From: SAR86 cluster bacterium AG-349-I13
GTDB lineage: Bacteria > Pseudomonadota > Gammaproteobacteria > Magnimaribacterales > TMED112
Assembly (NCBI GenBank): GCA_003278815.1
Contig: QCDB01000001.1
Coordinates: forward strand, 188,001-252,000
Direction of reading: 5' to 3'
Length of the DNA: 64,000 nucleotides
Positions 52,183 to 61,075 of the stretch are shown piece after piece (positions within the stretch are counted from its first letter, which is position 1; each line of letters starts with the position of its first letter). The translations under genes were made by a program, and so were the position numbers. The notes under the pieces were generated by a model that saw only the letters and a program-made list of their open reading frames with translations, was not told the origin of the DNA and searched no databases.

Positions 52183-52651
52183 TAAATAAGAATACTTCTA
52201 TCACAGAAAACTTTGAACCAGCAAAATCATAAATACATTTTCTGCCTTGATAAAAATCGTCACCTAATGAATAAGTTGCAACATAGGTTTCATGTTTCGT
52301 TATGTTCGGATCAGAGAACAAAAAGTTTCCAAGCGGTTCATTTTCTAGTTTTCCAAATTTAGAAAATTTTTCTATAACTTCACTACAAAAAAATGATTCT
52401 GCAAAAACAATATTTGAGCTACCAGTAAGAAAAATTTTTCTTAAATTGCCTTTTGCATTAATTAGATTCAGTTCAGATTCGTTATGATTACAGATTTCTT
52501 CAGATAGAACATTTAATACTATCTCTTGCTTTTCATCATTGAGCCTTTTCATCAGCGAATTATCTTCTTCTACCCAACTTTTCATAGCGTTATTAAATAA
52601 ATCATTGTTTGATTTATAAAGTTGCCATTCTGTTTTCTGTTCTGGTGCCAT
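52175..52651 (-). CDS. ubiC: Chorismate lyase
   Basis: 158 residues. Splits chorismate to 4-hydroxybenzoate and pyruvate. LRKIFLTGSSNIVFAESFF (the Arg of this block binds the carboxylate), PLGNFLFSD and a final SVIEVFLFND (conserved Glu) fit UbiC. The sequence is diverged; the support is the fit of these blocks plus the overlap with ubiA. It is divergent from the rubredoxin gene across 47 bases. Confidence 0.85.
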   Translation of the reverse strand: MAPEQKTEWQLYKSNNDLFNNAMKSWVEEDNSLMKRLNDEKQEIVLNVLSEEICNHNESELNLINAKGNLRKIFLTGSSNIVFAESFFCSEVIEKFSKFGKLENEPLGNFLFSDPNITKHETYVATYSLGDDFYQGRKCIYDFAGSKFSVIEVFLFND

Positions 52652-52698
52652 AATTTAATGAGGATTGATTATAATACTTCAGGTAAGAAACTCATAAA

Positions 52699-52869
52699 AT
52701 GGAATATAAGAAATGGGAATGTATCGTTTGTGGATGGATCTACGACGAAGAGAAAGGCAATCCAGAGGAAGGTATCGAGCCTGGTACTAGATGGGAAGAC
52801 GTGCCTGATGATTGGGTGTGCCCAGAATGTGGTGTTGGTAAAGAAGATTTTGATATGATGGAAATATGA
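52699..52869 (+). CDS. Rubredoxin
   Basis: 56 residues. The four iron ligands are Cys8, Cys11, Cys41 and Cys44 (CIVCGW and CPECGV), with the usual YDEEKGNPEEGIEPGTRWEDVPDDW loop between them. A one-electron carrier, for example for an alkane hydroxylase, a flavorubredoxin or a peroxide-reducing system; no partner is in the window. It overlaps the transporter ATG by 4 bases. Confidence 0.97.
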   Translation: MEYKKWECIVCGWIYDEEKGNPEEGIEPGTRWEDVPDDWVCPECGVGKEDFDMMEI

Positions 52870-54122
52870 GCGTACTTTCACCACCTAAAAACCTTACAAA
52901 AAATGTTTTACTCGGTATGGCCGCCGGTGTTTTATTAGCTTCAGTATTTTACTATAGTCAAGATTTAATCCCTGCAGGCCTGTATCTTACAATTGAAAAA
53001 TACGTTTTTAACCTAGGCGGTCAAATATTTAAAAATTTACTAATGCTAGTGGTTGTTCCATTGGTTTTCTTTTCTTTAGTTTCTGGAATATCTTCATTGA
53101 GTAATATGGTAAAACTGGGCTCAATAGCTACAAAGACCATTGGTCTATACCTGATGACTACCGGTATTGCTGTAAGTCTAGCCCTTATATTTGGTTGGGT
53201 TTTTAACCTCTCGGGATACGAGGGTGAAGTAGATTCATTTTCACCTACCACTGGTGATTCAAGCTTATACGGAACGGTAATGCGAATTTTTCCAAATAAT
53301 ATATTCGGAGCCTTTGTTGAAAATAATATGCTTGGCATTGTTTTCATAAGTATTGTATTTGGAATTGCACTCAACTTAACAGATGAGCTTACTGGTGGCA
53401 TGTCTAAGACTTTTGAAAAACTCAATACAGTATTTTTAAAAATAGTTTTACTTATTATGAGTTTTGCACCTGTAGGTGTTTTCTGTTTAATGGGCAGTTA
53501 TGTGATGGCAAAAGGTCTTAATGTCTTCGGTGATCTAGCACAATATGTGGCCTTATTAATTTTTGTTTTAGCCTTCCACTTATTTTTTACGTACTCTTTA
53601 TTACTTAAAGTTTTTGCCAAGTTAAATCCACTAACCTTTTATAGGAAGATGAAAGATGTTGCTCTTTTTGCATTTTCAACATCTTCTAGTGCAGCCACTA
53701 TCCCAGTCACCTTAAAAACAGTTACCGATGAACTTGGGGTGAAAAAAGATGTCTCAGCATTCGTTGTTCCGGTCGGAGCAACTATAAATATGGATGGAAC
53801 CGCAATAATGCAAGGATTGGCGACAATGTTTATTGCAAGCACAGTAGGCGTTGATTTAACACTTGTGCAATATGGTCAAATTGTTTTATTGGCAATAGTG
53901 ACTTCAATCGGTACTGCAGCAGTACCATCAGCGGGAACAGTCACATTAGCTTTAATTCTTGGTTCGCTTGGATTACCTCTTGATGCCATAGGTTTAATAC
54001 TAGCGGTTGATAGAATTTTAGACATGATTAGAACAGCAGTAAATGTTTGCGGAGACGCAGCTGTGTCATGTATAGTAGCTAAATCTGAAAATGAATTAGA
54101 TGAGAAGATATTTAACGGATAA
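52866..54122 (+). CDS. Dicarboxylate/amino acid:cation symporter (DAACS)
   Basis: 418 residues, about eight membrane helices plus two re-entrant hairpins. AFSTSSSAATIPVTLKT (hairpin 1, Ser-rich), VPVGATINMDGTAIMQG (helix 7) and AAVPSAGTVTLALILGSLG (hairpin 2), with the substrate Asp in VDRILDMIRTAVNVCGDA, are the GltP/DctA/glutamate carrier signatures. It imports acidic amino acids or dicarboxylates with Na+ or H+. It is coupled to rubredoxin and lies 6 bases before hppA. Confidence 0.94.
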   Translation: MSVLSPPKNLTKNVLLGMAAGVLLASVFYYSQDLIPAGLYLTIEKYVFNLGGQIFKNLLMLVVVPLVFFSLVSGISSLSNMVKLGSIATKTIGLYLMTTGIAVSLALIFGWVFNLSGYEGEVDSFSPTTGDSSLYGTVMRIFPNNIFGAFVENNMLGIVFISIVFGIALNLTDELTGGMSKTFEKLNTVFLKIVLLIMSFAPVGVFCLMGSYVMAKGLNVFGDLAQYVALLIFVLAFHLFFTYSLLLKVFAKLNPLTFYRKMKDVALFAFSTSSSAATIPVTLKTVTDELGVKKDVSAFVVPVGATINMDGTAIMQGLATMFIASTVGVDLTLVQYGQIVLLAIVTSIGTAAVPSAGTVTLALILGSLGLPLDAIGLILAVDRILDMIRTAVNVCGDAAVSCIVAKSENELDEKIFNG

Positions 54123-54128
54123 ATAATT

Positions 54129-56141
54129 ATGGAAAATTTTATTATAGGACCAATGACACCATGGGGCCCTTTTGTCACAGGTTTTGTTGGATTGATTTGT
54201 GCTTTTGTGTTGTATGGATTAATCATGAAATATCCTGCAGGAAAGGGTGATGTTGTAAAAATTGGTGATCAGATTCACCTAGGCGCAAAAGTCTTCATGA
54301 TTACTGAGTACAAGATCCTTACTCCAGTTGTTATTGCTCTCGTAATAGCATGTGGTCTTTCTCCGCTGGGATGGTACACAGCAACGGCTATTGCAGTTGG
54401 TGCCCTATCATCAGCTATTGCTGGTTTTATTGGTATGTACTCGGCTACTCAAGCTAATGTGAGAACTGCAACGGCAGCAGAAAACTCAGGTCAAGAGCAA
54501 GCTCTATCTATTTCATTTTTTGGCGGGTCAATTATGGGTTTATGTGTTGCTTCTATGGGCCTAGTTGGTTTAGGCGGCTTATATTTTTACTTTAGCGGCG
54601 CTATGGATGATCCAGATAAGATAGCAAAATCTTTAGAAGGATTTGGTGTTGGAGCATCGGCAGTAGCACTTTTCTCAAGAGTAGGTGGTGGTATTTTCAC
54701 TAAAAGTGCAGACGTAGGTGCTGACTTAGTTGGTAAGATTGAAGCAGGCATACCAGAAGACGACCCAAGAAACCCAGGAGTTATTGCTGATAATGTAGGT
54801 GACAATGTTGGTGATATAGCTGGTATGGGTTCTGATATATTCGAATCTTACTGTGGAGCAATGATAGCATCAATGGCTATTGCAGCTACCTATGGTAATA
54901 CAGATCTAATGTTTCTGCCTCTGTGGTTAGCAGCAGCAGGGCTTTTCTGCTCTTTACTTGGAATCCTTATTGTAAGAACACAAGTTTCCAAATCTCCAGC
55001 TGTAGCTTTGAGATTTGGCACATTCCTTTCACCAATTATATTTTTGATTTTCGCAGGATTTAGTATTTACTATTCACCTAATATCGAGATGTCTGTGTTT
55101 TGGTCTGTACTTACCGGTGCAGTTGGTGGAATTATTATCGGTCTGATAACGGAATATTATACAGGAGGGGATACAGAAGATTCTCCTGTTGGCAAAATTG
55201 CTAAGTCTGGGGAGACTGGACCAGCTACAGTAATGATTACTGGTTTAAGTGTTGGGATGCAATCTGTTGTCCTGCCTCTGTTTGTAATTGCAGGTATTAT
55301 TGGAGTCTCTACATACTTTTCAGGACTTTATGGAGTTGGGATAGCAGCTGTGGGTATGTTGGCTACAGTGGGTATAACCATGGCGATAGATGCTTACGGA
55401 CCAGTGGCTGACAACGCTGGTGGTATAGCAGAGATGAGTGGCATGAAACCAGAAGTAAGAGAAATTACTGACTCACTGGACGAATTAGGAAATACAACAG
55501 CTGCAATTGGTAAAGGTTTTGCAATTGGTGCAGCAGCTTTAGCAGCACTAGCTATTATTGCGGCTTATATGCTTGCAACAGGACTCGAGTCTCTTTCGCT
55601 TAATGATCCAAGAGTGCTTATGGGCATGTTCATTGGTGGGACAATACCATTCTTAGTTTCATCTATCACTATGACAGCTGTCGGCGATGCAGCATTTGAA
55701 ATGATCGAAGAGATTAGAAGACAATTTAGAGAAATACCTGGCCTGCTGGAAGGCAAAGCAGAACCAGACAATGCTAAGTGCGTTGACATAGCAACTAAAG
55801 CAGCGCTTAACAAAATGCTTCTACCAGGAGCAATTGCCATCGGTTCGCCAGTCGTAGTTGGATTTGCATTAGGGCCTGTCCATCTTGGAGGCATGCTTGC
55901 GGGAGCATTATTAGGTTGTGTGTTAATGGCATTAATGATGGCAAATGCAGGTGGTGCATGGGATAACGCTAAGAAGTTTGTTGAGAAAGGAAACTTTGGT
56001 GGCAAGGGCACAGATACTCATTCAGCAACAGTAGTTGGTGATACCGTTGGAGATCCATTCAAGGATACCTCTGGCCCTGCTATGAACATTTTAATTAATG
56101 TGATGGCCATTGTTAGCTTAGTGATAGCACCTCTTTTATAA
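54129..56141 (+). CDS. hppA: Membrane-bound proton- or sodium-translocating pyrophosphatase, K+-dependent type
   Basis: 670 residues, about 16 membrane helices. The pyrophosphate site DVGADLVGKIEAGIPEDDPRNPGVIADNVGDNVGDIAGMGSDIFES is intact, as are AVGDAAFEMIEEIRRQF and a final DTVGDPFKDTSGPAMNI. GNTTAAIGKG (Ala458/Ala459) marks the K+-dependent class, which has Ala instead of Lys there. Whether H+ or Na+ is pumped is not decided by eye. Such pumps save ATP in energy-limited marine cells. Confidence 0.96.
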   Translation: MENFIIGPMTPWGPFVTGFVGLICAFVLYGLIMKYPAGKGDVVKIGDQIHLGAKVFMITEYKILTPVVIALVIACGLSPLGWYTATAIAVGALSSAIAGFIGMYSATQANVRTATAAENSGQEQALSISFFGGSIMGLCVASMGLVGLGGLYFYFSGAMDDPDKIAKSLEGFGVGASAVALFSRVGGGIFTKSADVGADLVGKIEAGIPEDDPRNPGVIADNVGDNVGDIAGMGSDIFESYCGAMIASMAIAATYGNTDLMFLPLWLAAAGLFCSLLGILIVRTQVSKSPAVALRFGTFLSPIIFLIFAGFSIYYSPNIEMSVFWSVLTGAVGGIIIGLITEYYTGGDTEDSPVGKIAKSGETGPATVMITGLSVGMQSVVLPLFVIAGIIGVSTYFSGLYGVGIAAVGMLATVGITMAIDAYGPVADNAGGIAEMSGMKPEVREITDSLDELGNTTAAIGKGFAIGAAALAALAIIAAYMLATGLESLSLNDPRVLMGMFIGGTIPFLVSSITMTAVGDAAFEMIEEIRRQFREIPGLLEGKAEPDNAKCVDIATKAALNKMLLPGAIAIGSPVVVGFALGPVHLGGMLAGALLGCVLMALMMANAGGAWDNAKKFVEKGNFGGKGTDTHSATVVGDTVGDPFKDTSGPAMNILINVMAIVSLVIAPLL

Positions 56142-56161
56142 GTAAGTAAGTTTAAATAATC

Positions 56162-56189
56162 GGGCAGTTAGAGATGACTGCCCTTTTTT
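56162..56189 (+). terminator. Rho-independent terminator after hppA
   Basis: GGGCAGT (56162-56168) and ACTGCCC (56177-56183) form a 7-base-pair stem with an 8-base loop, followed by six T. It ends the rubredoxin-symporter-hppA transcript. Confidence 0.85.
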
Positions 56190-56205
56190 ATTATAAGATT
56201 GCATT

Positions 56206-56394
56206 ATGGACGGAAGTTTTTTGGATAAAGTACTTTACTCTTTAATCATGTTTGTACTTTTAGTTGGATTTTTTGCTTTTATGGATAATGACCCCGATGC
56301 ACCTAGGGAAGCTGTTTTAATAATATTAACCGCCATTCCCATAACAGTTCTAAGATGGGCTTTAACAGGGAAGCACTTCTGGAATGGACCTTAG
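56206..56394 (+). CDS. Small two-helix membrane protein, unknown
   Basis: 62 residues with two hydrophobic helices (about 8-25 and 38-52) split by NDPDAPREA. No family recognised. TAAGAT at 56194-56199 ends 6 bases before the ATG, a possible -10 box of a leaderless message. It is followed by another small membrane gene and sits between a terminator and recG. Confidence 0.5.
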   Translation: MDGSFLDKVLYSLIMFVLLVGFFAFMDNDPDAPREAVLIILTAIPITVLRWALTGKHFWNGP

Positions 56395-56398
56395 CCAC

Positions 56399-56566
56399 AT
56401 GGAATTTTTTTTAACTGTCTTAGCTTGGGCATTTATAGCTATTGGGGGTTGGTACTTTACTCAAGCAAACCCAAAAATAAAAGAAAAGTTTCAAAAGAGT
56501 TTTCATATCATCTTGTTTGCGGCATTAGTCTTTGTGGTATTTGTGCTGACCCAATACTCCCCTTAG
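56399..56566 (+). CDS. Small two-helix membrane protein, unknown
   Basis: 55 residues from the ATG at 56399 (an in-frame ATG at 56384 overlaps the gene before). It has two hydrophobic helices joined by QANPKIKEKFQKS. No family recognised. It starts 4 bases after the preceding small gene, so the two could be a pair. Confidence 0.45.
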   Translation: MEFFLTVLAWAFIAIGGWYFTQANPKIKEKFQKSFHIILFAALVFVVFVLTQYSP

Positions 56567-56592
56567 TCTCTTACTAATAAACTATCAGCTAG

Positions 56593-58650
56593 TTAAACGT
56601 CAGAGAGTTCAAGGTGAGCTGGGAACCATCTTTCAACTATTCTTCTTTGTTGTTCTGCAGGTAGCTTTATTACTTCCTGGGCAATTCGTTCTGCCTCATC
56701 CTGCAATTCTTCATTCGCAAGCAAGTCAAAGAAAGTAAAGCTTGGTTGACCTGTTTGCGATAGCCCAAGAATATCACCAGGACCTCTTAATTTAAGATCT
56801 TCTTCAGCGATAACAAAACCGTCATTTGTTTCAGTTATTATCTCAAGACGCTTTTCAGATAATTCATTCAGTGAGTTGCTATGCATCAAAATACAAAAGC
56901 TTTCCTTCTCTCCTCTACCTACCCTACCTCTCAGTTGATGTAGTTGGGCAAGACCAAACCGTTCTGAGTTTTCAATTACCATGATATTGGCATCTGGTAC
57001 ATCTATTCCAACTTCAATAACCGTTGTTGCTAACAAAATTTTTGTTTTCTTATCTTTGAAATCAGACAATATTCTTTGCTTGTCCGCATCCTTCATTTTG
57101 CCATGAATAATTTCATAGTCATGAGGATCAAATTCCTTCTTTAATATTTTTTCTAAATCTTCAATGCCAATAAGTTCGCTTTCACTTTCGTCTATGAGTG
57201 GACAGACCCAATAAACTTGAGAATTTTTACTTATAGCACTTTTGATTCTATTTATCAGAGCGTCCCTTCTATTATTAGGGAGCGTTGTAGTAACTATTGG
57301 GGTTCTATTGGGTGGCAGCGACTTAATTGTTGATATGTCTAACCCTGACAACACACCCATGGCCATAGTTCTGGGTATTGGTGTTGCAGATAACAGCAAC
57401 TGATGAGGATAATCTTCTGCCTTTTCTTTTAATTTAAGCCTTTGACTTACGCCAAACCTATGTTGCTCATCATATATAACTAGAGATAAATCTTTATAAA
57501 TTACAGCTTCTTGAAAGACAGCATGAGTGCCAATAATTATTTTTGTTTTACCTTCAGCAATATTCTCATAAATTAATCTTTTTTCTTTTACTGGGATTTT
57601 AGACGTAAGTAATTGAACTTCTTCTTGACCAAACCACTCAACAAAATTCTGATAATGCTGATTGGCTAAAATAGTAGTTGGCGCAAGAATAGCAACTTGT
57701 TTCTTGTCTTCCACAATATGTGCTGCTACTAAACCTGCAACAATTGTCTTACCTGATCCTACATCACCTTGAAGCAGCCTTAACATAGGCGTTTGAGTAG
57801 CTATATCAGCACTTATTTCTTCATAAGCTGAGACCTGATCATCCGTTAATTTAAAGGCCAAGCCTGAATTAATCTCTTCAGCCAGTTTATCGTTTTGGAA
57901 TGCACTGGTAATTCTATTTTTGTTCTGTTCTCTGATGGATAAATAACTTATTTTATTTGCAACCATTTCTTCAAGACCTATCCTTTTTCTGGCTTCTGAG
58001 GTTCCACCAACTAAAAAATCTTCAATATTGCTTTTCGGATCAGGTGTATGAACATCAATGATGGACTGATTTAAATTTGAAAAATTATGTGCAGGCAGAA
58101 GATCAGTAACTTCGATTTTATCTTGCTTCAACAATTCAATAGCTTCTGAGATTATTTTTCTTAGCTTTTGATGTGTAATACCCTTGGTTAGAGGATATTT
58201 TGCAAGGATTTGTGGTTTGAATTCATCATCTTTAACAATTTCATATTCAGGATGAACAGTTTCAAGCCCATACCTGCCTAAACGAGATGATCCAGAGACT
58301 TGTATTGATGTTCCCTCTTTAAAAACATTTCTCAGCCCGGGAAAATAGTAAAAGAATCTTAAATATAAATGACCAGTATTATCTCTGACTTTTATCAAAA
58401 GCATTTTTCTTGGGACAAATGTTTGTGAAACTTTCTCAATGACACCCTGCACAACAAAATCTTGGTTTGGTTCTAGTTCGGCAATTTTTTTAAGTATTGT
58501 TCTATCCTGATAGCCAATAGGGAAGTGAAAAAGCAGATCCTCAATAGTTTTAATTCCTAGCTTCAACAATGTGGATGATAGTTTTTCACCCACCCCTTTA
58601 ATCGTTGAAACTAATAATGATGATGCTTCAATCTTTTGATCTGTAGACAT
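56593..58650 (-). CDS. recG: ATP-dependent DNA helicase RecG
   Basis: 685 residues. An N-terminal wedge/OB domain (GVGEKLSSTLLKLGIKTIEDLLFHFPIGYQDR, FVVQGVIEKVSQTF), Walker A LLQGDVGSGKTIVAGLVAA, the DEQH box (YDEQHRFGVSQR) and motif VI HQLRGRVGRGEKESFCIL. It regresses stalled forks and processes branched DNA. In E. coli it follows spoT; here it is on the opposite strand near the gmk-rpoZ-spoT group. Confidence 0.96.
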   Translation of the reverse strand: MSTDQKIEASSLLVSTIKGVGEKLSSTLLKLGIKTIEDLLFHFPIGYQDRTILKKIAELEPNQDFVVQGVIEKVSQTFVPRKMLLIKVRDNTGHLYLRFFYYFPGLRNVFKEGTSIQVSGSSRLGRYGLETVHPEYEIVKDDEFKPQILAKYPLTKGITHQKLRKIISEAIELLKQDKIEVTDLLPAHNFSNLNQSIIDVHTPDPKSNIEDFLVGGTSEARKRIGLEEMVANKISYLSIREQNKNRITSAFQNDKLAEEINSGLAFKLTDDQVSAYEEISADIATQTPMLRLLQGDVGSGKTIVAGLVAAHIVEDKKQVAILAPTTILANQHYQNFVEWFGQEEVQLLTSKIPVKEKRLIYENIAEGKTKIIIGTHAVFQEAVIYKDLSLVIYDEQHRFGVSQRLKLKEKAEDYPHQLLLSATPIPRTMAMGVLSGLDISTIKSLPPNRTPIVTTTLPNNRRDALINRIKSAISKNSQVYWVCPLIDESESELIGIEDLEKILKKEFDPHDYEIIHGKMKDADKQRILSDFKDKKTKILLATTVIEVGIDVPDANIMVIENSERFGLAQLHQLRGRVGRGEKESFCILMHSNSLNELSEKRLEIITETNDGFVIAEEDLKLRGPGDILGLSQTGQPSFTFFDLLANEELQDEAERIAQEVIKLPAEQQRRIVERWFPAHLELSDV

Positions 58651-58681
58651 ATCTATTTATTATTATGTTTTAGAGAAAAAA

Positions 58682-59413
58682 ATGAAAATTTTAGTTATAG
58701 GTTACGGTGAGTTAGCAGAAGAATTAGCAAAAGTAAGATCAGATTTAGATTTTGTTGGTATTAAAAGATCTGGTTACTCAGAATTAACAAACGTAAACAT
58801 AGTTAATTGTGATTATTCTTTGGGGTTGCCTGAGCAAGTTACAAAAGATAACTATGACTGGGTTATTTTCTTTCCAAAAACTTCTGGTAAGAGTGTCGAC
58901 GATTATAAAAATGGATACTTATCTCAAATGAGTGCCATAAACGATCATTTTCCTTCAGCACAAAAAATCTTTATCTCATCAACCAGAGTGTATTCTGGCT
59001 ATTCCAATATAGTTGTTAATGAAAATTCTCGTCCTAAACCAAGTGATGAACAAGGAAAAATAATAGAACAATATGAAAACGAGGCGCTAGAGCATAGTCA
59101 AAATTATGTCATGAGGTTGGGCGGTTTAATTACTTACAAATCAAATTTTGTGAAGTTAGTGCTCGAAAAGAAACTTTTTTTAAACAATAAATATATAAAT
59201 GGAATTTTTATTTCGGATGTCGTGAGCCTAATCGCCAAAATTTTACACGAAGGTATAAGTCACCAGCTAGTAAATGTGATTATGCCAAAATATATGAAAT
59301 ACTCAGATTTTGATTCAGCATTTAAGGGTGAGCCTGTAAACGCTGCAGTAAAATCTATACACTACAATGATGCGTCAAAATTCAAAATTAAAAGCATCGA
59401 AGAAATAATATGA
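58682..59413 (+). CDS. NAD(P)-binding Rossmann-fold protein, YeeZ/epimerase-like
   Basis: 243 residues. ILVIGYGELAEELA is the dinucleotide motif (GxGxxxxxL), KIFISSTRVYSG the Ser/Tyr catalytic-like region of extended short-chain dehydrogenases and YVMRLGGLITYKSNFV the following strand. It is short for a sugar epimerase and resembles YeeZ. Substrate unknown. It overlaps yicC by 4 bases. Confidence 0.75.
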   Translation: MKILVIGYGELAEELAKVRSDLDFVGIKRSGYSELTNVNIVNCDYSLGLPEQVTKDNYDWVIFFPKTSGKSVDDYKNGYLSQMSAINDHFPSAQKIFISSTRVYSGYSNIVVNENSRPKPSDEQGKIIEQYENEALEHSQNYVMRLGGLITYKSNFVKLVLEKKLFLNNKYINGIFISDVVSLIAKILHEGISHQLVNVIMPKYMKYSDFDSAFKGEPVNAAVKSIHYNDASKFKIKSIEEII

Positions 59414-60255
59414 AAAGCATGACAGGCTTCAGTGAAGCAAGTTTAAACAAAGATGGAATTCAATTTAAATGCTTTGTTAAGTCCTTGAATAGCAGGTTTA
59501 TAGAAGTAAATATAAGACTCCCGAATAATCTTAAAAAATATGAAGGCTGGATTAGAGATTTCATTAAAAAGAATTTTGCCCGTGGCAAAATTGACCTTGA
59601 TTTACATTACACATCACCGCCAAAAGAACATCTTAAAGTTTCAGATAATTTTTTAAAATTGGTTAAGCAAAATGAAAAGAAAGCTAGAAGCAAAGGTCTA
59701 AAACTAGTCGATTCTTCTTATCTAGATCTCTTAAAGCTTAGAGATTCTATTCAAAGTGATTATGTATTGAGTGAGAGCTCTTTAAAGATATTAATAAAAA
59801 AATCTTTATTAAATTTACAAAAGAATCGTATTGAAGATGGTAAATCTACAAAAAGAGATATGGATAGATTGCTAAAGAAGATGCATAAGTCCATTTCTAA
59901 AATTGAGAAAATGGAGAAACAGAATACAAAACATGTCCAAAGAAAATTTGAAAGATTAAAAAAAGAATTTCAAATTAAAAATAAAGAAATAAATATGAAT
60001 GAAATTATTTCGTCCTTTGCTAAAGCAGATGTAAATGAAGAAGTTGTGCGATTTAAATCACACTTAGACTTAGTTTCAAAATTAGCAAATTCCAAAGATT
60101 TAATTGGAAAGAAATTAGATTTTTATTCTCAAGAAATGTTAAGGGAAATTAATACATTAAGTTCTAAGGCCATGATTGCTGAAATTAAAAATGAAGCAGT
60201 AGAATTAAAAAGTCACATTGAAAAAATGAAGGAGCATGCACAGAATGTCGAATAA
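59410..60255 (+). CDS. yicC: YicC-family endoribonuclease
   Basis: 281 residues. MKSMTGFSEAS at the start, SLNSRFIEVNIRLPNNL and a C-terminal [44 protein letters not shown] match YicC throughout. E. coli YicC is an RNase of the YicC/YloC family that takes part in small-RNA turnover. The position next to gmk is conserved. It overlaps gmk by 11 bases. Confidence 0.94.
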   Translation: MKSMTGFSEASLNKDGIQFKCFVKSLNSRFIEVNIRLPNNLKKYEGWIRDFIKKNFARGKIDLDLHYTSPPKEHLKVSDNFLKLVKQNEKKARSKGLKLVDSSYLDLLKLRDSIQSDYVLSESSLKILIKKSLLNLQKNRIEDGKSTKRDMDRLLKKMHKSISKIEKMEKQNTKHVQRKFERLKKEFQIKNKEINMNEIISSFAKADVNEEVVRFKSHLDLVSKLANSKDLIGKKLDFYSQEMLREINTLSSKAMIAEIKNEAVELKSHIEKMKEHAQNVE

Positions 60256-60817
60256 TTTATATATTATTACAGCACCGTCAGGAGCTGGTAAGACAACACT
60301 TATAAAAAGAGTTTTAGAGTATGCTCAAGAATATAATAAAAAAGTTTCACTTTCGATTTCTCATACTACAAGAGCTCCTAGAGATGGTGAAGAACATGGA
60401 ATAGACTATTTTTTTGTTTCAGAAAAAGAGTTCAAAGAAAATATTAAGAAAGGTGAATACATTGAACATGCTACTGTTCACGGAAATTATTACGGAACAC
60501 CTAAATCTCAGATAGATAACGACCTTAATAAGGATTTGAAGATATTGCTAGAAATTGATTGGCAGGGGGCACTGCAAATAATGGATCATTATCCAGAAGC
60601 GGAAAGTATTTTTATATCACCACCTTCAGTTGATGAATTAAGAATAAGATTAATGGAGCGTGGTCTAGATTCAGAAGATGTAATTAATCGCAGAATTGCA
60701 GGAGCTCAAATAGAAATGGATAAATCGTCTCATTTTAAGCATCAAATAACTAATATTTCACTAGACATAGCAACCAAAAACCTTTTAAATATCATGTTCA
60801 GAGAAAACCATGGCTAG
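60245..60817 (+). CDS. gmk: Guanylate kinase
   Basis: 190 residues from the ATG at 60245. AAGGAG lies 10 bases before it but only 1 base before an alternative ATG at 60236, so the later start is preferred. The P-loop is [11 protein letters not shown], and the GMP-binding blocks are [19 protein letters not shown] and [13 protein letters not shown]. It makes GDP from GMP. It overlaps rpoZ by 8 bases; the gmk-rpoZ-spoT order is standard. Confidence 0.96.
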   Translation: MSNNLYIITAPSGAGKTTLIKRVLEYAQEYNKKVSLSISHTTRAPRDGEEHGIDYFFVSEKEFKENIKKGEYIEHATVHGNYYGTPKSQIDNDLNKDLKILLEIDWQGALQIMDHYPEAESIFISPPSVDELRIRLMERGLDSEDVINRRIAGAQIEMDKSSHFKHQITNISLDIATKNLLNIMFRENHG

Positions 60818-61067
60818 AATTACAGTAGAAGATTGTTTAGAAAAGGTCGAAAGCAGATTCGATCTAGTCTTAAAAGCGTCAGAAAGAGCTAGAGATTTAA
60901 TCTCAACTAGTGCTGAGCCCTTAGTTGAAACTGAAAATGATAAACCTACTATCATTGCATTACGTGAAATTGCTGAAGGTGTACTAGATGAGGATTATGT
61001 TCCACCAACTGATACTGAAGAAGGTGACACTGAAGAAGAATTTCTTGATAATGTTGATGAGGAGTAA
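60810..61067 (+). CDS. rpoZ: RNA polymerase omega subunit
   Basis: 85 residues. [30 protein letters not shown] and [18 protein letters not shown] are conserved in omega, followed by an acidic tail. It helps assemble the polymerase and forms a ppGpp site; the ppGpp enzyme SpoT is encoded next, 8 bases downstream. Confidence 0.97.
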   Translation: MARITVEDCLEKVESRFDLVLKASERARDLISTSAEPLVETENDKPTIIALREIAEGVLDEDYVPPTDTEEGDTEEEFLDNVDEE

Positions 61068-61075
61068 AAAAATCA

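Noticed and set aside
53021-53425. 134-codon minus-strand frame opposite the symporter gene
   Set aside because: Lies entirely within a clear transporter gene and has no start signal or homology.
55565-56011. 148-codon minus-strand frame opposite hppA
   Set aside because: Ala/Gly-rich coding DNA of hppA leaves the antisense frame open; the product has no recognisable features and would sit wholly inside a conserved gene.
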